A stretch of DNA of 64,000 bases from Macrobrachium rosenbergii (lineage: Eukaryota; Arthropoda; Malacostraca; Decapoda; Palaemonidae), in NCBI RefSeq assembly GCF_040412425.1, contig NC_089781.1, positions 51,040,727-51,104,726 on the forward strand. The letters run 5' to 3'. Shown here one piece after another: positions 54,517 through 64,000 of the stretch. Position numbers and translations under genes: made by a program. Each line of letters begins with the position of its first letter. Within the stretch, counting starts at the first letter, position 1. A model generated the notes under the pieces. That model was given only the letters and a program-made list of their open reading frames with translations. It did no database searches and was not told the DNA's origin.

Positions 54517-56119
54517 TACTAAGATCTTCTTTGACTTGTTACGTTCCCTCAGGCTCTCTTTTGAGATTTGTTGGAATTTCTGATGTTAAGATAATTGGTT
54601 AGGTGTTTTATTTCTTACTTTCGGCTTTAGCTGCAGATAAAAAAATGGGTGAGCTTCGGGAAGTTTCCTAGGCGGGAAATGATAAGTATTTCTCTTCTTC
54701 CGGAAGTCATGGCCGAGGCTAAAACTCTGCTACGTTCGTTTAAGGTTCTTTATCTGCAAGTGTTCGGTTCTGGCATCAGCGGGGATGTCTTTATGTCCGA
54801 TGCGAATATTTATCAAAGGTTGATAAACTCCGTCCGCTTCTGTGTACACTTCTTGTCTCACCGCGGAATCCTTCCCCGTCCGCTGTCAAGGATCCGATTA
54901 CTTACTTTCAGAGAAAGGGTTCCTGATTCCTGGTTCATAAGCGCTCACTACACGAACACAGTTGTGGGCACACTTCACGATTCTCGTGTGGTGCGAGGTT
55001 TATGCCCTTGAACGCAATTTAATTTGATGTGACATTATATTTAGTATTTAAGTTTTTTTTTTTCATTACCGCACAGTATTCAGAGTATGTCCACTTCATC
55101 TTCCTTTCTAAGGAATGGTTCAGAGCTTTCTATTCTGGAGATAGTTTACTTGCGAGTCCGTCTTTGTTTTCTTCCTTTACTTACGAGACATTCAATTCGC
55201 CCCACTGCGTATAGTGGCGAATTCTCCTATCTAGGGTGCGTTCAATTAGCTGAGGTGGTATTCTCTTAGTGCGAAGACTCAAACGTTATTCACTTAGTCC
55301 ACGTTTAGTGGCTAAGTCTATTATCTAGGTGCGCTCATTTAGCTAAGGTAGTATTCACGTAGTGCGGTGATTATTAGGTTAACTAGATAGAGAAATTCCT
55401 TCTAGGCTTTAGAATCTTAAGCAATAGTGATAGTATAATCACATGAACTTAAGTTTAGCACATCTTAGGTATCCTAGTCTTTGATAGTTTCCCTATGAGA
55501 GTCCAATGAAGTGCTCTTGTAGGCTAGCCTAGGTTGTTTCGTCGGCGCTGGGATACTTCTGTGCTCGTCGGCCTTTGCCGCAACCTGCAGGGCGGAGGGT
55601 CATCGGCTCGGGACGCTGCCTCATTCCCTCCTTAATGGGTAGGCTCTGAATAGTCACTTGGGAGATGCATCGTTCTCCTTTTTACATGAAAGTTATTCTC
55701 TTAGTCCGTGTGTAGCCACTAACCCTTCTATCGTGGGTGCGTTCATTTAGCTAAGGGGGTACTCTCTTAGTGCGGAGGTTCTTAGAGGCAGCCACTTAGA
55801 AGTCGGTGTCAGTTTTCACGACTTTCTACCTAAAAGACGTTCAGTTTTCTTTGAAGAAGAATTTCTCGCTTGGTCCCTTTGTGACGACCAACTCGATCTT
55901 ATAATTACGTAGTAATGTTAAGGGTGGGGGGAACTCTAGGTAATGAATGTAGTCTGAGGAAATTTGGAATTTTGGATTCTCTGTTAGTCGGGGTTCATAG
56001 TGAGAATATTAAGTTTGACGTTAGTACTGTGAAGATAGGCAGATCCAGTGGACAGGTTTGGTTTCTTCCAACCTCTTCTGCAGACATAAGCGACAACGGA
56101 CGGCGAAGAACTCGAAGAC
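54517..56119 (+). other. DIRS2 distal region, mostly unassigned
   Basis: A 120-codon frame at 54649-55011 lies where the recombinase catalytic domain should be but lacks its motifs. Degenerate repeats with GGTGCGTTCA, TTAGCTAAGG and CTTAGTGCG occur around 55210-55370 and 55720-55785. Confidence 0.4.
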
Positions 56120-56565
56120 CTGCACACTCAACTTCTCCTCCATACATGAGAGGCTACAATAGCCACATGGGAGGTTCTTCGTACCCCTCCATACATGAGA
56201 GTGCTTTGATTAGCCACATGGTAGGTTCATCGTACTCCTCCATACATGAGAGTGCTTTGATTAGCCACATGGGAGGTTGTCTGTTCTCCACTAATCATGG
56301 GAGGCTGTGATTAGCCACATGGTAGGTTGGTTTTTATTTTTTGCTACTCTCTATCCATGAGGAGGTTTGAATACCACATGAGAGGTAGCTCGACTCAGAC
56401 CCTCCATAAATGAGAGCGCTTTGATTAGCCACATGGGAGGTTCATTGTTCTCCAATAATCATGGGAGGCTGTGATTAGCCACATGGTAGGTTGGTTTTTA
56501 TTTTGCTACTCTCTATCCATGAGGAGGTTTGAATACCACATAAGAGGTAGCTCGACTCAGACAGT
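56120..56565 (+). repeat. Higher-order tandem repeat
   Basis: A unit of about 57 bp (TCCATACATGAGAG, TTTGATTAGCCACATGG, TAGGTTC) repeats three times at 56135-56280. A larger unit of about 168 bp with CATGGGAGGCTGTGATTAGC, TTGCTACTCTCTATCCATGA and GAGGTAGCTCGACTCAGAC occurs at 56285 and 56453. Confidence 0.85.
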
Positions 56566-56754
56566 ACCTAGACATGAGACTGACATCGGGGCTACTCTCT
56601 CCACAGACATTCTCACCTGCCGAGTGGGATAACCAGGTGAGGATACATTCATTTATACAGAGTAGGTGAATAATGAGTTACCTGCTTTCCCTGTTGGCAG
56701 GTCGGGCTGAATTGTATTGATCCCACCTCCACTAAATTTTGTTAATCGGGCTAA

Positions 56755-56838
56755 TTCAGGTGTTCAGGGAGTGTATTGTAATATGAAGTTTTCATAATAA
56801 AACTAATATTGTAATGCTTATCTGAACACCTGAATGAT
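56755..56838 (+). repeat. DIRS2 internal complementary region
   Basis: AATTCAGGTGTTCAGGGAGT to about 56780 is the reverse complement of the left end. The following ATGAAGTTTTCATAATAAAA to GAACACCTGAATG is the reverse complement of the right end. The join is at ATTGTAATATG, as expected for a circle-junction template. Confidence 0.88.
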
Positions 56839-56869
56839 TCCCACCCTCCTCCCCACTTCAATTTGAATA

Positions 56870-57112
56870 GTGGATAACGCAATTGGGGTATCTCGGCCTC
56901 ACTCGACCGGGACTTGCAGCAGTGTTGCCAACGGTACTTCAGCTAACTCATTTGACTAGATTTTCCTGTAAGCGTTGGTAACACTGACAGTTTATTACCC
57001 ACTTAGTGGGTAAAAGCTATGGAGATGTAGTTTGGGCAGGTAGGTGACCAGGGCTAATTCAGGTGTTCAGGTAAGTATTACAATATTAGTTTTATTATGA
57101 AAACTTCATATT
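56870..57112 (+). repeat. DIRS2 right inverted terminal repeat
   Basis: Inverted partner of 50275-50490; ends at TGAAAACTTCATATT. Confidence 0.88.
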
Positions 57113-57229
57113 GGCAGAAAGGCCAGGAAATTCTACATATGAATATTTACATGAGATTCTTGACATGTTAATAAGTGTGATGCATGAACATGGTTGATGC
57201 GAAGTGAAGAGATGTCTGACGTCTTTACA
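57113..57229 (-). repeat. Gypsy-C4 3' LTR, inner part
   Basis: Minus strand from TGTAAAGACGTCAGACATC at 57229, preceded by a purine tract (GGGGGAGTACT, 57231-57240). Cut by DIRS2 after 117 bp. Confidence 0.7.
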
Positions 57230-57259
57230 AGTACTCCCCCAAAACAATTATTAAGAAAT

Positions 57260-58950
57260 AATGAATGGAAGACTTCTTGAAAATCAATCACGGAACCTCT
57301 TTGGGAGCAGGAGCCAGCCCCAAGTTCTTGATACCTGCAGAAGTGGGGCGGCTTCGACTGCTGAAGCGCCCGGCGGTTTTGCTGAGCTGATGACTTCCTT
57401 AGTGTGGCCCTTGGGACGTCCTCGACCGTGTTTCGTGATGCCGATGCGTTCATCCAAGGGGTTGTTTGTGGAGGAATTCTGGGATGCCTGCGGTTTCCTT
57501 CCGAGTTCCACTGTCCATCAGGAAGGCTGGCTTTATCCTGTCGACAGAAACCCAGTCTTCCTGCCCGTCGATGTTGACGAGGTAGGCCTTGGATGCCCTG
57601 ACGACGACGGTTTGGGCCTCAAATGGTCTGGTCAAAGGTGGGTGGTGGGCGTTGATCTTGATGAAGACGTGTGTGCAGGAATCCAGGCCTTTTGGGCTGT
57701 AGACGTGAAACCTGTCCCACGAAAGTCTTTCGCAAGGTAAAGAACCTCATTGGCTATTTCCTTCAGCCTTGGAAGGGGCATATCTGCGATGTCTGGCTCC
57801 GTGAGGAAGAACTCTCCCGATACGGCCACTGTTTCAAACCATAGACTTTCTCTTGGAGATTCATCGCCGTTTACCCTTAGCGCAGTGCAGAGACCCAGAG
57901 GACCCAGGGGAGCTGCGCCTTCCAATTGTCGTCGGCACAACGTGCCATCAGAGCTGCCTTCAATGAACGGTGGGTCCTTTCCACCATGCTGTTGGATGCA
58001 GGGTTATGTGCTGTCGTACTGCGGAGAGTTGTCCCCATCAGGCGTGCCAGGAGACCCAGAGCTCTGATAAGAATGCCGGGCCTCTGTCTGTGTAGTTATG
58101 TTGTTGTGCACACCAAAATGGCTAATCCAGCTTGACAGGAGGGCTTCTAAACAGGCGCTCGTTGATGCTTCTGTCATCGGGGTTGCTTCTGGCCATCTTG
58201 TGGAACGGTCTATGACCGTCAGGAGGTATCTGGCGCCCTGACTTTGTGGCAGAGGCCCTACGACGTCTACATGGATGTGCTCAAACTCTGGCGTGGTTGA
58301 GGAAATCTCTGATGCCTGATTCCATGTGCGGATGATTTTACTTCGTCTGGCACGGTATACAGTTCTTCGCCACTCTCGAACATCCTTCCTGATCCCATGC
58401 CACACGAACTTTTCTGTCATCAGGTGCGCTGTTGTTTTTTTGATGGATGGGACTGCCCTTGGATGATGTCGAATGCGTCTGCTTTCTCCTCGGCGCAGCC
58501 ATCGGGCGAGGCGCCAGTACTGGTGTCGCAGAGAAGTGTTGAACTGGACCCACCTACTGGCACGCCTTCCCACCTCTGTGATGAGTGCTGTGCAGTAGGC
58601 TGCTGTTTCTGGGTGCGCGTCTTGTTCCTTTGCCAGGTCCTCGTAGTCTATGTCCAGGTGGACTGAATTTATCTCAACTCTTGATAGGGCGTCGGCCACT
58701 GGGTTCTTCTTGCCGGGAATGTAGCTAATGGCGCATCTGAACTTGGAGATAGCTAGAAAGGTGTTGCTGCTGTCTTGCCGACCATCGTCTCCTGCCCTCG
58801 TGAATGCGTGCACCAACGGCTTGTGGTCTGTCAGGATGGTGAAGGGGCTGCCGTCCAAGAGGTACTGAAAGTGCCACACAGCTTGGTAGATTGCCAGCAG
58901 CTCCCTGTCGAATGCACTGTAGTGGGTCTCCGGCAGCTTTAACTTGCGGC
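57260..58950 (-). pseudogene. Gypsy-C4 integrase and RNase H end
   Basis: The minus frame 58999-58004 (331 residues) starts in RNase H (FFSRKLKLPETHYSAFDREL, FTILTDHKPLVHAFT, YIPGKKNPVADALSR). It passes the integrase zinc region and shows the core opening FEHIHVDVVGPLPQSQGARY (Asp). The second Asp region is damaged (NITTQTEARHS where relatives have TTDRG). The C-terminal part is at 57940-57450: ALRVNGDESPRESL, ADMPLPRLKEIANEV, DWVSVDRIKPAFLM. A basic tail with GRGRPKGH ends at 57284. Shifts at about 58010, 57640 and 57460. Confidence 0.85.
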
Positions 58951-59860
58951 TGAAAAAGGCCAGAGGGCTGGTGGAACCGCCTACTACCTGCTCCAGCATG
59001 GCTCAGCAAGCGATGCTGCTGGCGCTGGTGGTAAGTCTCAGGGGGGGCAGTGGGGTCGTGATGTGTTAAGGTGGTGGCTCTGGCGAGGGCTGCCTTCATC
59101 TGTTCAAGCGTGTGCTGCTGCAGAGCTGCCCATGTCAGAGCTTTCGGCTTCCCCTTCAGTACTCTGGTTAGGGGATACATGATGCGGGCGATGTCCAGTA
59201 CGAAGCGACAGTAGTAGTTGACTATGCCAAGGAATTCCTACAGGGACTTGATGGATTTTGGTGTTGGAAACTTCTTCACTGCGTCCACTTTGGAGGCCAT
59301 AGGGCGGACACCTGCCGGAGAGATCTCGTGGCCCAGGAAATCTACCTTTTCTGCTCAAACAGGTACACTTGTTTAACCTGACATCCAAACCATTCTCCTG
59401 CAGGCGCTTCAGCACAGCGGACCGGACATGGCACAGGTGTTCCTCGGGGACCTGGAGAAGATCAGGATGTCGTCTGTGTAGCAAACGCATGAAGGTAGGT
59501 CCTCCAAGATGGTGTCCATAAGGCATTGGAATGTGATATATTGTTACATTGAGGCCAAAGATGGAACAGGACAAAGGTATATGTCTCCGAGCAGCGTAAT
59601 GATGGCTGTCTTGAACGTCGTCGGGGTGCACTGGTACCTGAAAATAAGACTTGAGCAAATCCATTTTTGTAAATACTTTGGCCCCGTGCAGGGTGCCTGT
59701 TAGGTCCTGTATGTTTGGCAAGGGATAGTGGTCTGGTGTCATTATAAAGGTTCAGCCGACAATAGTCCCCACAGGGCCTCCAGGAGTTGTCAATAGTTTC
59801 CTCACCATGTGGAGAATGCCCACGGACTTGTTGCCTTCCTGCAGATTCCCATCCATTCCA
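58951..59860 (-). pseudogene. Gypsy-C4 reverse transcriptase
   Basis: Minus strand: WRPCGDYCRLN at about 59775, HYPLPNIQDLTGTLHGAKVF and TKMDLLKSYFQVPVHPDDVQ (first catalytic Asp). After shifts the catalytic YTDDILIFSRS is at about 59450-59480. The thumb continues NGLDVRLNKCTCL and HVSPNQSTEGEA. The frame changes at 59630, 59490 and 59350. Confidence 0.82.
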
Positions 59861-60451
59861 TCTCGGCAAAGGCTCGTTTAGTGTCTTGGAGTTTTTTTGG
59901 GTGGCAAGCTGTGGAATTTGGCATGTGTTGGCGGGCCTGTCGTGGTGATATGGTGATGGATGCCGTGCTTGGCCTGGGCTCCCGGCAACTGACACAGCTC
60001 TGGCCTCAAAGCCGTCTAGGAACTCATGGAGGAGGGTGCTATATTTGTTCGAAGAGATGGAGCAGACGACGGGCATCTCCGGCCCGGTGGAGAGCGGTTG
60101 GTAGCGGCAGGTTCCGGTATCCAGCAGGCGTTTTCGGCCGACGTCTACCAGAAGTCCGTGGTGTGCGAGGAAATCAGCGCCTAGGAGAGGAAACTTGACG
60201 TCCGTGATGACGAAGGGCTAATCGTATTTACAGCCCAGGATGGATATTCTGCGGGTCAAAGTTCCATAGCAGTGGATGGGGCTTCCACTTGCGGCTACCA
60301 GTGGGGTTGCAGTGCTGGACATGCGGTTGTGGTCCTCCCTCGACGGCGGAAACACAGATTGCATAGCCCCGGTGTCTACCAGCATCCGTCGTTTCGATAT
60401 GGCGTTGTGGATGAAGAATCTTACTGGCCGGGGCTCCTTAAGGTTTGCCAC
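59861..60451 (-). pseudogene. Gypsy-C4 protease
   Basis: Minus frame from 60451: RFFIHNAISKRRMLVDTGAM then QSVFPPSREDHN. The D-T-G triplet is intact, unlike in C1. A stop near 60220 is followed by FPLLGADFLAHHGLLVDVGR, the second conserved segment, and then the linker to RT (LHEFLDGFEARAVS). It is the best template in the window for judging the damaged C1 protease. Confidence 0.82.
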
Positions 60452-61188
60452 AACTGCTGTTATTTGTGGCTGCCTTTCTCATTTTGTGAAAGAACAGGGG
60501 GCTCTGCAATTTCTGGTGGCACTTCAGACCTAGCCTCGATGGAAGTAACATCAGGCTGGATTTGTCCATGTCCTCTGCTGCCACGGTGGCGCCTTCTTCC
60601 CGTATACCGCATTCTTATCCTCTGCCTCAGCTTCTGGTACGAGGTTACAGGCTGCAGGTGTTGCGGTGTGTTTGGAGGCTTTGGTGGCCTCGTGGAGTTT
60701 TGTGCAACACTCCAATTTGTCCATTGAAAGGGTGTCCACATCCATGATTTGCCCCCCCTCACCTCCTGCGGAGGCGCGCAGGAATATTTCTCGTGACAAA
60801 GCTGATCTCCCTCCTCCGACCATCCGCATTGACGCCCGGCAGCATCAGGAGACCTCATAGTTCGTCCCAGGCGTCCCTGGGTGATGTGTCCCCCCAGGGC
60901 TGTCAGGTCGAGGGTGCGTTGGGCTCTCCGGGACGGGCATGGGGTATGTGTTGATGAGCTTATCTCATAGGTCTCTGTACTCGACTTTGCCCAGCTGCGA
61001 GTCCAACCATGGGGTGATTTTGTTGAAGCCTCCTCCGGTAGCGTTGTCATGGTTACATCACTTTGGTCTCCTTGTCTGTAATTTTGCCACCTCAGAAATG
61101 GACATGTGCCCGCAGAAACCAGGATGCAGTGTTTTGTTGCGAGAATGGAGGGAGTTTGATTGCCTGGCTTATTGCTGCCTTCGATCAA
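60452..61188 (-). pseudogene. gag: Gypsy-C4 gag
   Basis: Decayed. ALSREIFLRASAGGEGGQIM and DVDTLSMDKLECCTKLHEAT in the frame 60829-60551 align in order with LSREIFLHQLL and ...LEDLIRTAQRLKDATRAAK of C1 gag. Near 61075 KITPWLDSQLGKVEYRDL is the capsid start in another frame. At least three shifts. Confidence 0.65.
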
Positions 61189-61513
61189 TCCCAGGGGATG
61201 CAGAGGATCTGTGCGTCTTCAGAATAACTTTGTCTCAGTGTCTGACATTTTTCCTCAAACCAAAATTTGAAACTTGCTGTATTTAGTCCGTTAATGGTGT
61301 TTGGGGCTCATCAGAAGTCAAAACTATATGCTGTGGTTCTGTTAATGACTTCTGAGTAGGGTCGCCATGAATTGTAAATGGTGGGGCCAAACTGTTCGAG
61401 CATGCCAGAAATACCTGGAGGGTACTCTGTAATTAGTCTGTTAGTGGCGTGGGTGTTCTCCAAGGAAGGAGCTTCCAGAGGCCTAGACTTTTGTCGCCGT
61501 GTGGTTCCATTAA
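61189..61513 (-). other. Gypsy-C4 leader
   Basis: Non-coding, with two leader-like blocks (GTTAATGGTGTTTGGGG at 61291 and GTTAGTGGCGTGGGTG at 61439) resembling the post-primer-site sequence of C1 at 4880-4960. A possible primer site TGGCGACCCTACTC reads on the minus strand near 61372. The 5' LTR is not in the window; the TTAA element starts at 61514. Confidence 0.45.
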
Positions 61514-64000
61514 CCCTTTAACGCCGAAGCCCTATTTTCAAAAACTTCTCCCATATGCCGGCGGCCTCCGAGAGGTAGCGCCGAAGCGGAAAAAAAGTTT
61601 TTTCAAAAAATCACAGAGCGCTTAGTTTTCAAGATTAAGAGTTCGTTTTTGGCTCCTTTTTTTCTCATTGCCTGAAGTTTAGTATGCAACCATCAGAAAT
61701 AAAAAAAAATATCATTATCATATATAAATATTGGAATATATGACAGCAAAAAAAAAAACTCGTATATAATTGTATACAAATCGCGCTGTAAGGAAAACGG
61801 TTGAAGCTAATGAGTTAATTTTTTAGTTGTATTGTACACTAAATTGCGATGATTTTGGTATATAACAGATTGTAAAACGATTAAAGCAACAGAGAAAATA
61901 TTATCACAAAATGATGCATGAATTAAATAACGCTCGGACGTAAAAAAAGTTTTTCAAAAATCACCAAAAATCAAAATATTGTGCTAGAGACTTTCCAATT
62001 GTGCCAAAATGAAGGAAATTGATTGAATATTACTAGGCTGTAAGTTGTTTAGCTTACAATTGCATTTTTGAACCATTTCGATCGAGTTAAAGTTGACCGA
62101 AGGTTGATTTTTTTTCTATTTATCGTTATTTCGATGTAAATATAAAAAAATTGTGAAGAGCTAAAGGAATGATATATTTTTTGTTGTATTCTACATGAAA
62201 TTGCGCACATTTTGATGTATAACACTTTATGTAACGAATAATATGAAACGGCGAAAAAATTACGGCAAGCTGACGCAAGAAATGACAGGATTTTCAGCGG
62301 ATCCTCGCGCGCGGAGCGAAGGAGATTTTTTTTAAAAAAATTCACCAAAAATCTACATATTGTGCTAGAGACTTTCCGTTTGTTGCAAAATGAAGGTAAA
62401 TGATTGATTGTTACTCGAATGTAATAATTATGGCTTACGGATGCGTTTTTCGATCATTTCCGTTGAGTCAAAGTTGACCGAATGTTAAAATTTTGTCAGT
62501 TATCGTGATTTCGGCGAAAATATTAAAACTGTGAAGAGCTAAAGGAATGACATATTTTTGTTGTATTCTACATGAAATTGCGCACATTTTGATGTATAAC
62601 ACTTTATGTAACGAATAATATGAAACGGCAGAAAAAATTACGGCAAGCTGACGCAAGAAATGACAGGATTTTCAGCGAGTCCGCGCGTGCGGAGCGAAGG
62701 AAATTTTTTCAAAAATTCACCAAAATCTAAATATGTGGTAGAGACTTTCCGTTTGTTTGCAAAATGAAGGTAAATGATTGATTGTTACTCGAATGTAATA
62801 ATTATGGCTTACGGATGCGTTTTTCGATCATTTCAATCAAAGTTGACCGAATGTTAAAATTTTGTCAGTTATCGTGATTTCGGCGAAAATATTAAAAAAC
62901 TGTGAAGAGCTAAAGGAATGATATATTTTTTGTTATATTCTACATGAAATTGCGCACATTTTGATGTATAACACTTTATGTCACGAATAATATGAAACGG
63001 CGAAAAAATTACGGCAAGCTGACGCAAGAAATGACAGGATTTTCAGCGAGTACGCGCGGCGGAAAGGAGATTTTTTCAAAAATTCACCAAAAATCTACAT
63101 ATTGTGCTAGAGACTTTCCGTTTGTTGCAAAATGAAGGTAAATGATTGATTGTTACTCGAATGTAATAATTATGGCTTACGGATGCGTTTTCGATCATTT
63201 CCGTTGAGTCAAAGTTGACCGAATGTTAAAATTTTGTCAGTTATCGTTATTTCGGCGAAAATATTAAAAACTGTGAAGAGCTAAAGGAATGACATATTTT
63301 GTTATATTCTACATGAAATTGCGCACATTTTGATGTATAACACTTTATGTCACGAATAATATGAAACGGGCGAAAAAATTACGGCAAGCTGACGCAAGAA
63401 ATGACAGGATTTTCAGCGAGTTTGGCGAATGCAAGCGGGAGCGAAGGAAAAATTTTTTTTTCAAAAATTCACCAAAAATCTAAATAATGTGGTAGAGACT
63501 TTCCGTTTGTTGCAAAATGAAGGTAAATGATTGATTGTTACTCGAATGTAATAATTATGGCTTACGGATGCGTTTTCGATCATTTCGGTTGAGTCAAAGT
63601 TGACCGAATGTTACAATTTTGTCAGTTATCGTGATTTCGGCGAAAATATTAAAAAACTGTGAAGAGCTAAAGGAATGACATATTTTTTTGTATTCTACAT
63701 GAAATTGCGCACATTTTGATGTATAACACTTTATGTAACGAATAATATGAAACGGCGAAAAATTACGGCAAGCTGACGCAAGAAATGACAGGATTTTCAG
63801 CGGATCCGGCGTGCGGAGCGAAGAAATTTTTTTTCAAAAATTCACCAAAAATCTAAATAATGTGCTAGAGACTTTCCGTTTGTTGCAAAATGAAGGTAAA
63901 TGATTGATTGTTACTCGAATGTAATAATTATGGCTTACGGATGCGTTTTTATCATTTCGGTCGAGTCAAAGTTGACCGAATGTTAAAATTCACTTTAGTT
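61514..64000 (+). mobile_element. TTAA-flanked satellite-carrying element, copy 2 (runs off window)
   Basis: Starts at a TTAA (61510-61513) with CCCTTTAACGCC and is similar to 21728 onwards for the first 600 bp (AGTTTAGTATGCAACCATCAG, CACAAAATGATGCATGAATT). Then a tandem array of about 375 bp follows, marked by TTCACCAAAAATCTA at 62341, 62716, 63083, 63468 and 63841 (spacings 375, 367, 385, 373), with an older diverged unit at 61963. Each unit has GTGCTAGAGACTTTCCGTTT, GAGTCAAAGTTGACCGAATG and AATGACAGGATTTTCAGCG. No coding capacity. The right end is outside the window. Confidence 0.8.

Larger units (their letters stand above)
50275..57112 (+). mobile_element. DIRS2: decayed DIRS-type retrotransposon
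   Basis: About 6.84 kb with inverted ends (50275-50490 against 56870-57112) and an internal complementary region (56755-56838). RNase H and tyrosine-recombinase remnants lie on the plus strand; most of RT is gone. Several tandem repeats have grown inside. The flanks are the two halves of one Gypsy-C4 LTR. Confidence 0.82.

Noticed and set aside
54649..55011. 120-residue frame as the DIRS2 recombinase catalytic domain
   Set aside because: None of the Arg, His-x-x-Arg or Tyr motifs could be found in it, unlike in DIRS1.
55915..56310. 131-residue protein with repeated SIHESALISHM units
   Set aside because: The repeats reflect the underlying DNA tandem repeat; upstream half has no domain.
61514..64000. 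CRISPR-like array
   Set aside because: The repeats are about 375 bp, contiguous and without spacers; this is a satellite in a transposon.

Overview
This 64-kb window looks like repeat-dense intergenic or heterochromatic DNA from a large animal genome. No intact host gene, rRNA, functional tRNA or CRISPR array is recognisable. A decapod crustacean is my best guess, from the mix of Gypsy, Copia and DIRS-type retroelements, a tRNA-like SINE, an ISXO2/Merlin-type transposase and long AT and GA microsatellites. That assignment is inference. Almost all coding sequence is broken transposon sequence.

Layout. 0-3.3 kb: 5' end of a Gypsy element on the minus strand (family A: LTR, leader, gag). 3.3-5.3 kb: an internally deleted CsRn1-like Gypsy (family C, copy C1). 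5.4-8.1 kb: Tc1/mariner-type transposase debris, two SINE-like repeats and two AT microsatellites. 8.1-10.8 kb: nothing coding. 10.8-13.1 kb: decayed DIRS gag and a 387-bp tandem duplication. 13.1-27.7 kb: a nest of elements. A Gypsy (family D) was hit by a Ty1/Copia element. The Copia then received a 2.5-kb TIR element (TIR-A), a Gypsy-C copy (C2), a 1.9-kb TG..CA insertion and a 517-bp hairpin element. C2 itself carries a SINE and a 1.45-kb TTAA-flanked element. 28.3-35.6 kb: a near-complete DIRS-type tyrosine-recombinase retroelement (DIRS1) with inverted ends and an internal complementary region. 35.9-38.7 kb: a second TIR-A copy with a SINE inside. 38.7-41.6 kb: non-coding, with a 123-bp tandem repeat. 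41.6-42.8 kb: an ISXO2/Merlin-type transposase cut by a solo Gypsy-C LTR. 44.3-50.1 kb: Gypsy family B on the minus strand, invaded by a family-A LTR fragment and, in its gag, by Gypsy-C4. 50.3-57.1 kb: a second, decayed DIRS element (DIRS2) sitting inside the 3' LTR of Gypsy-C4. 57.1-61.5 kb: the body of C4. 61.5-64 kb: start of a second TTAA-flanked element, here expanded into a roughly 375-bp tandem satellite that runs off the window.

The elements work together only as parasites of one another. Target duplications and split reading frames give relative ages: Gypsy-D is older than Copia, which is older than Gypsy-C2, which is older than its SINE and TTAA element; likewise Gypsy-B is older than Gypsy-C4, which is older than DIRS2. 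The most notable features are the TTAA-bounded, satellite-carrying element (two copies), the two DIRS internal complementary regions that reproduce the joined ends, the inverted Copia 5' junction, and the uncharacterised TIR-A, hairpin and TG..CA insertions. Coordinates of repeat edges are read by eye and may be off by a few bases.
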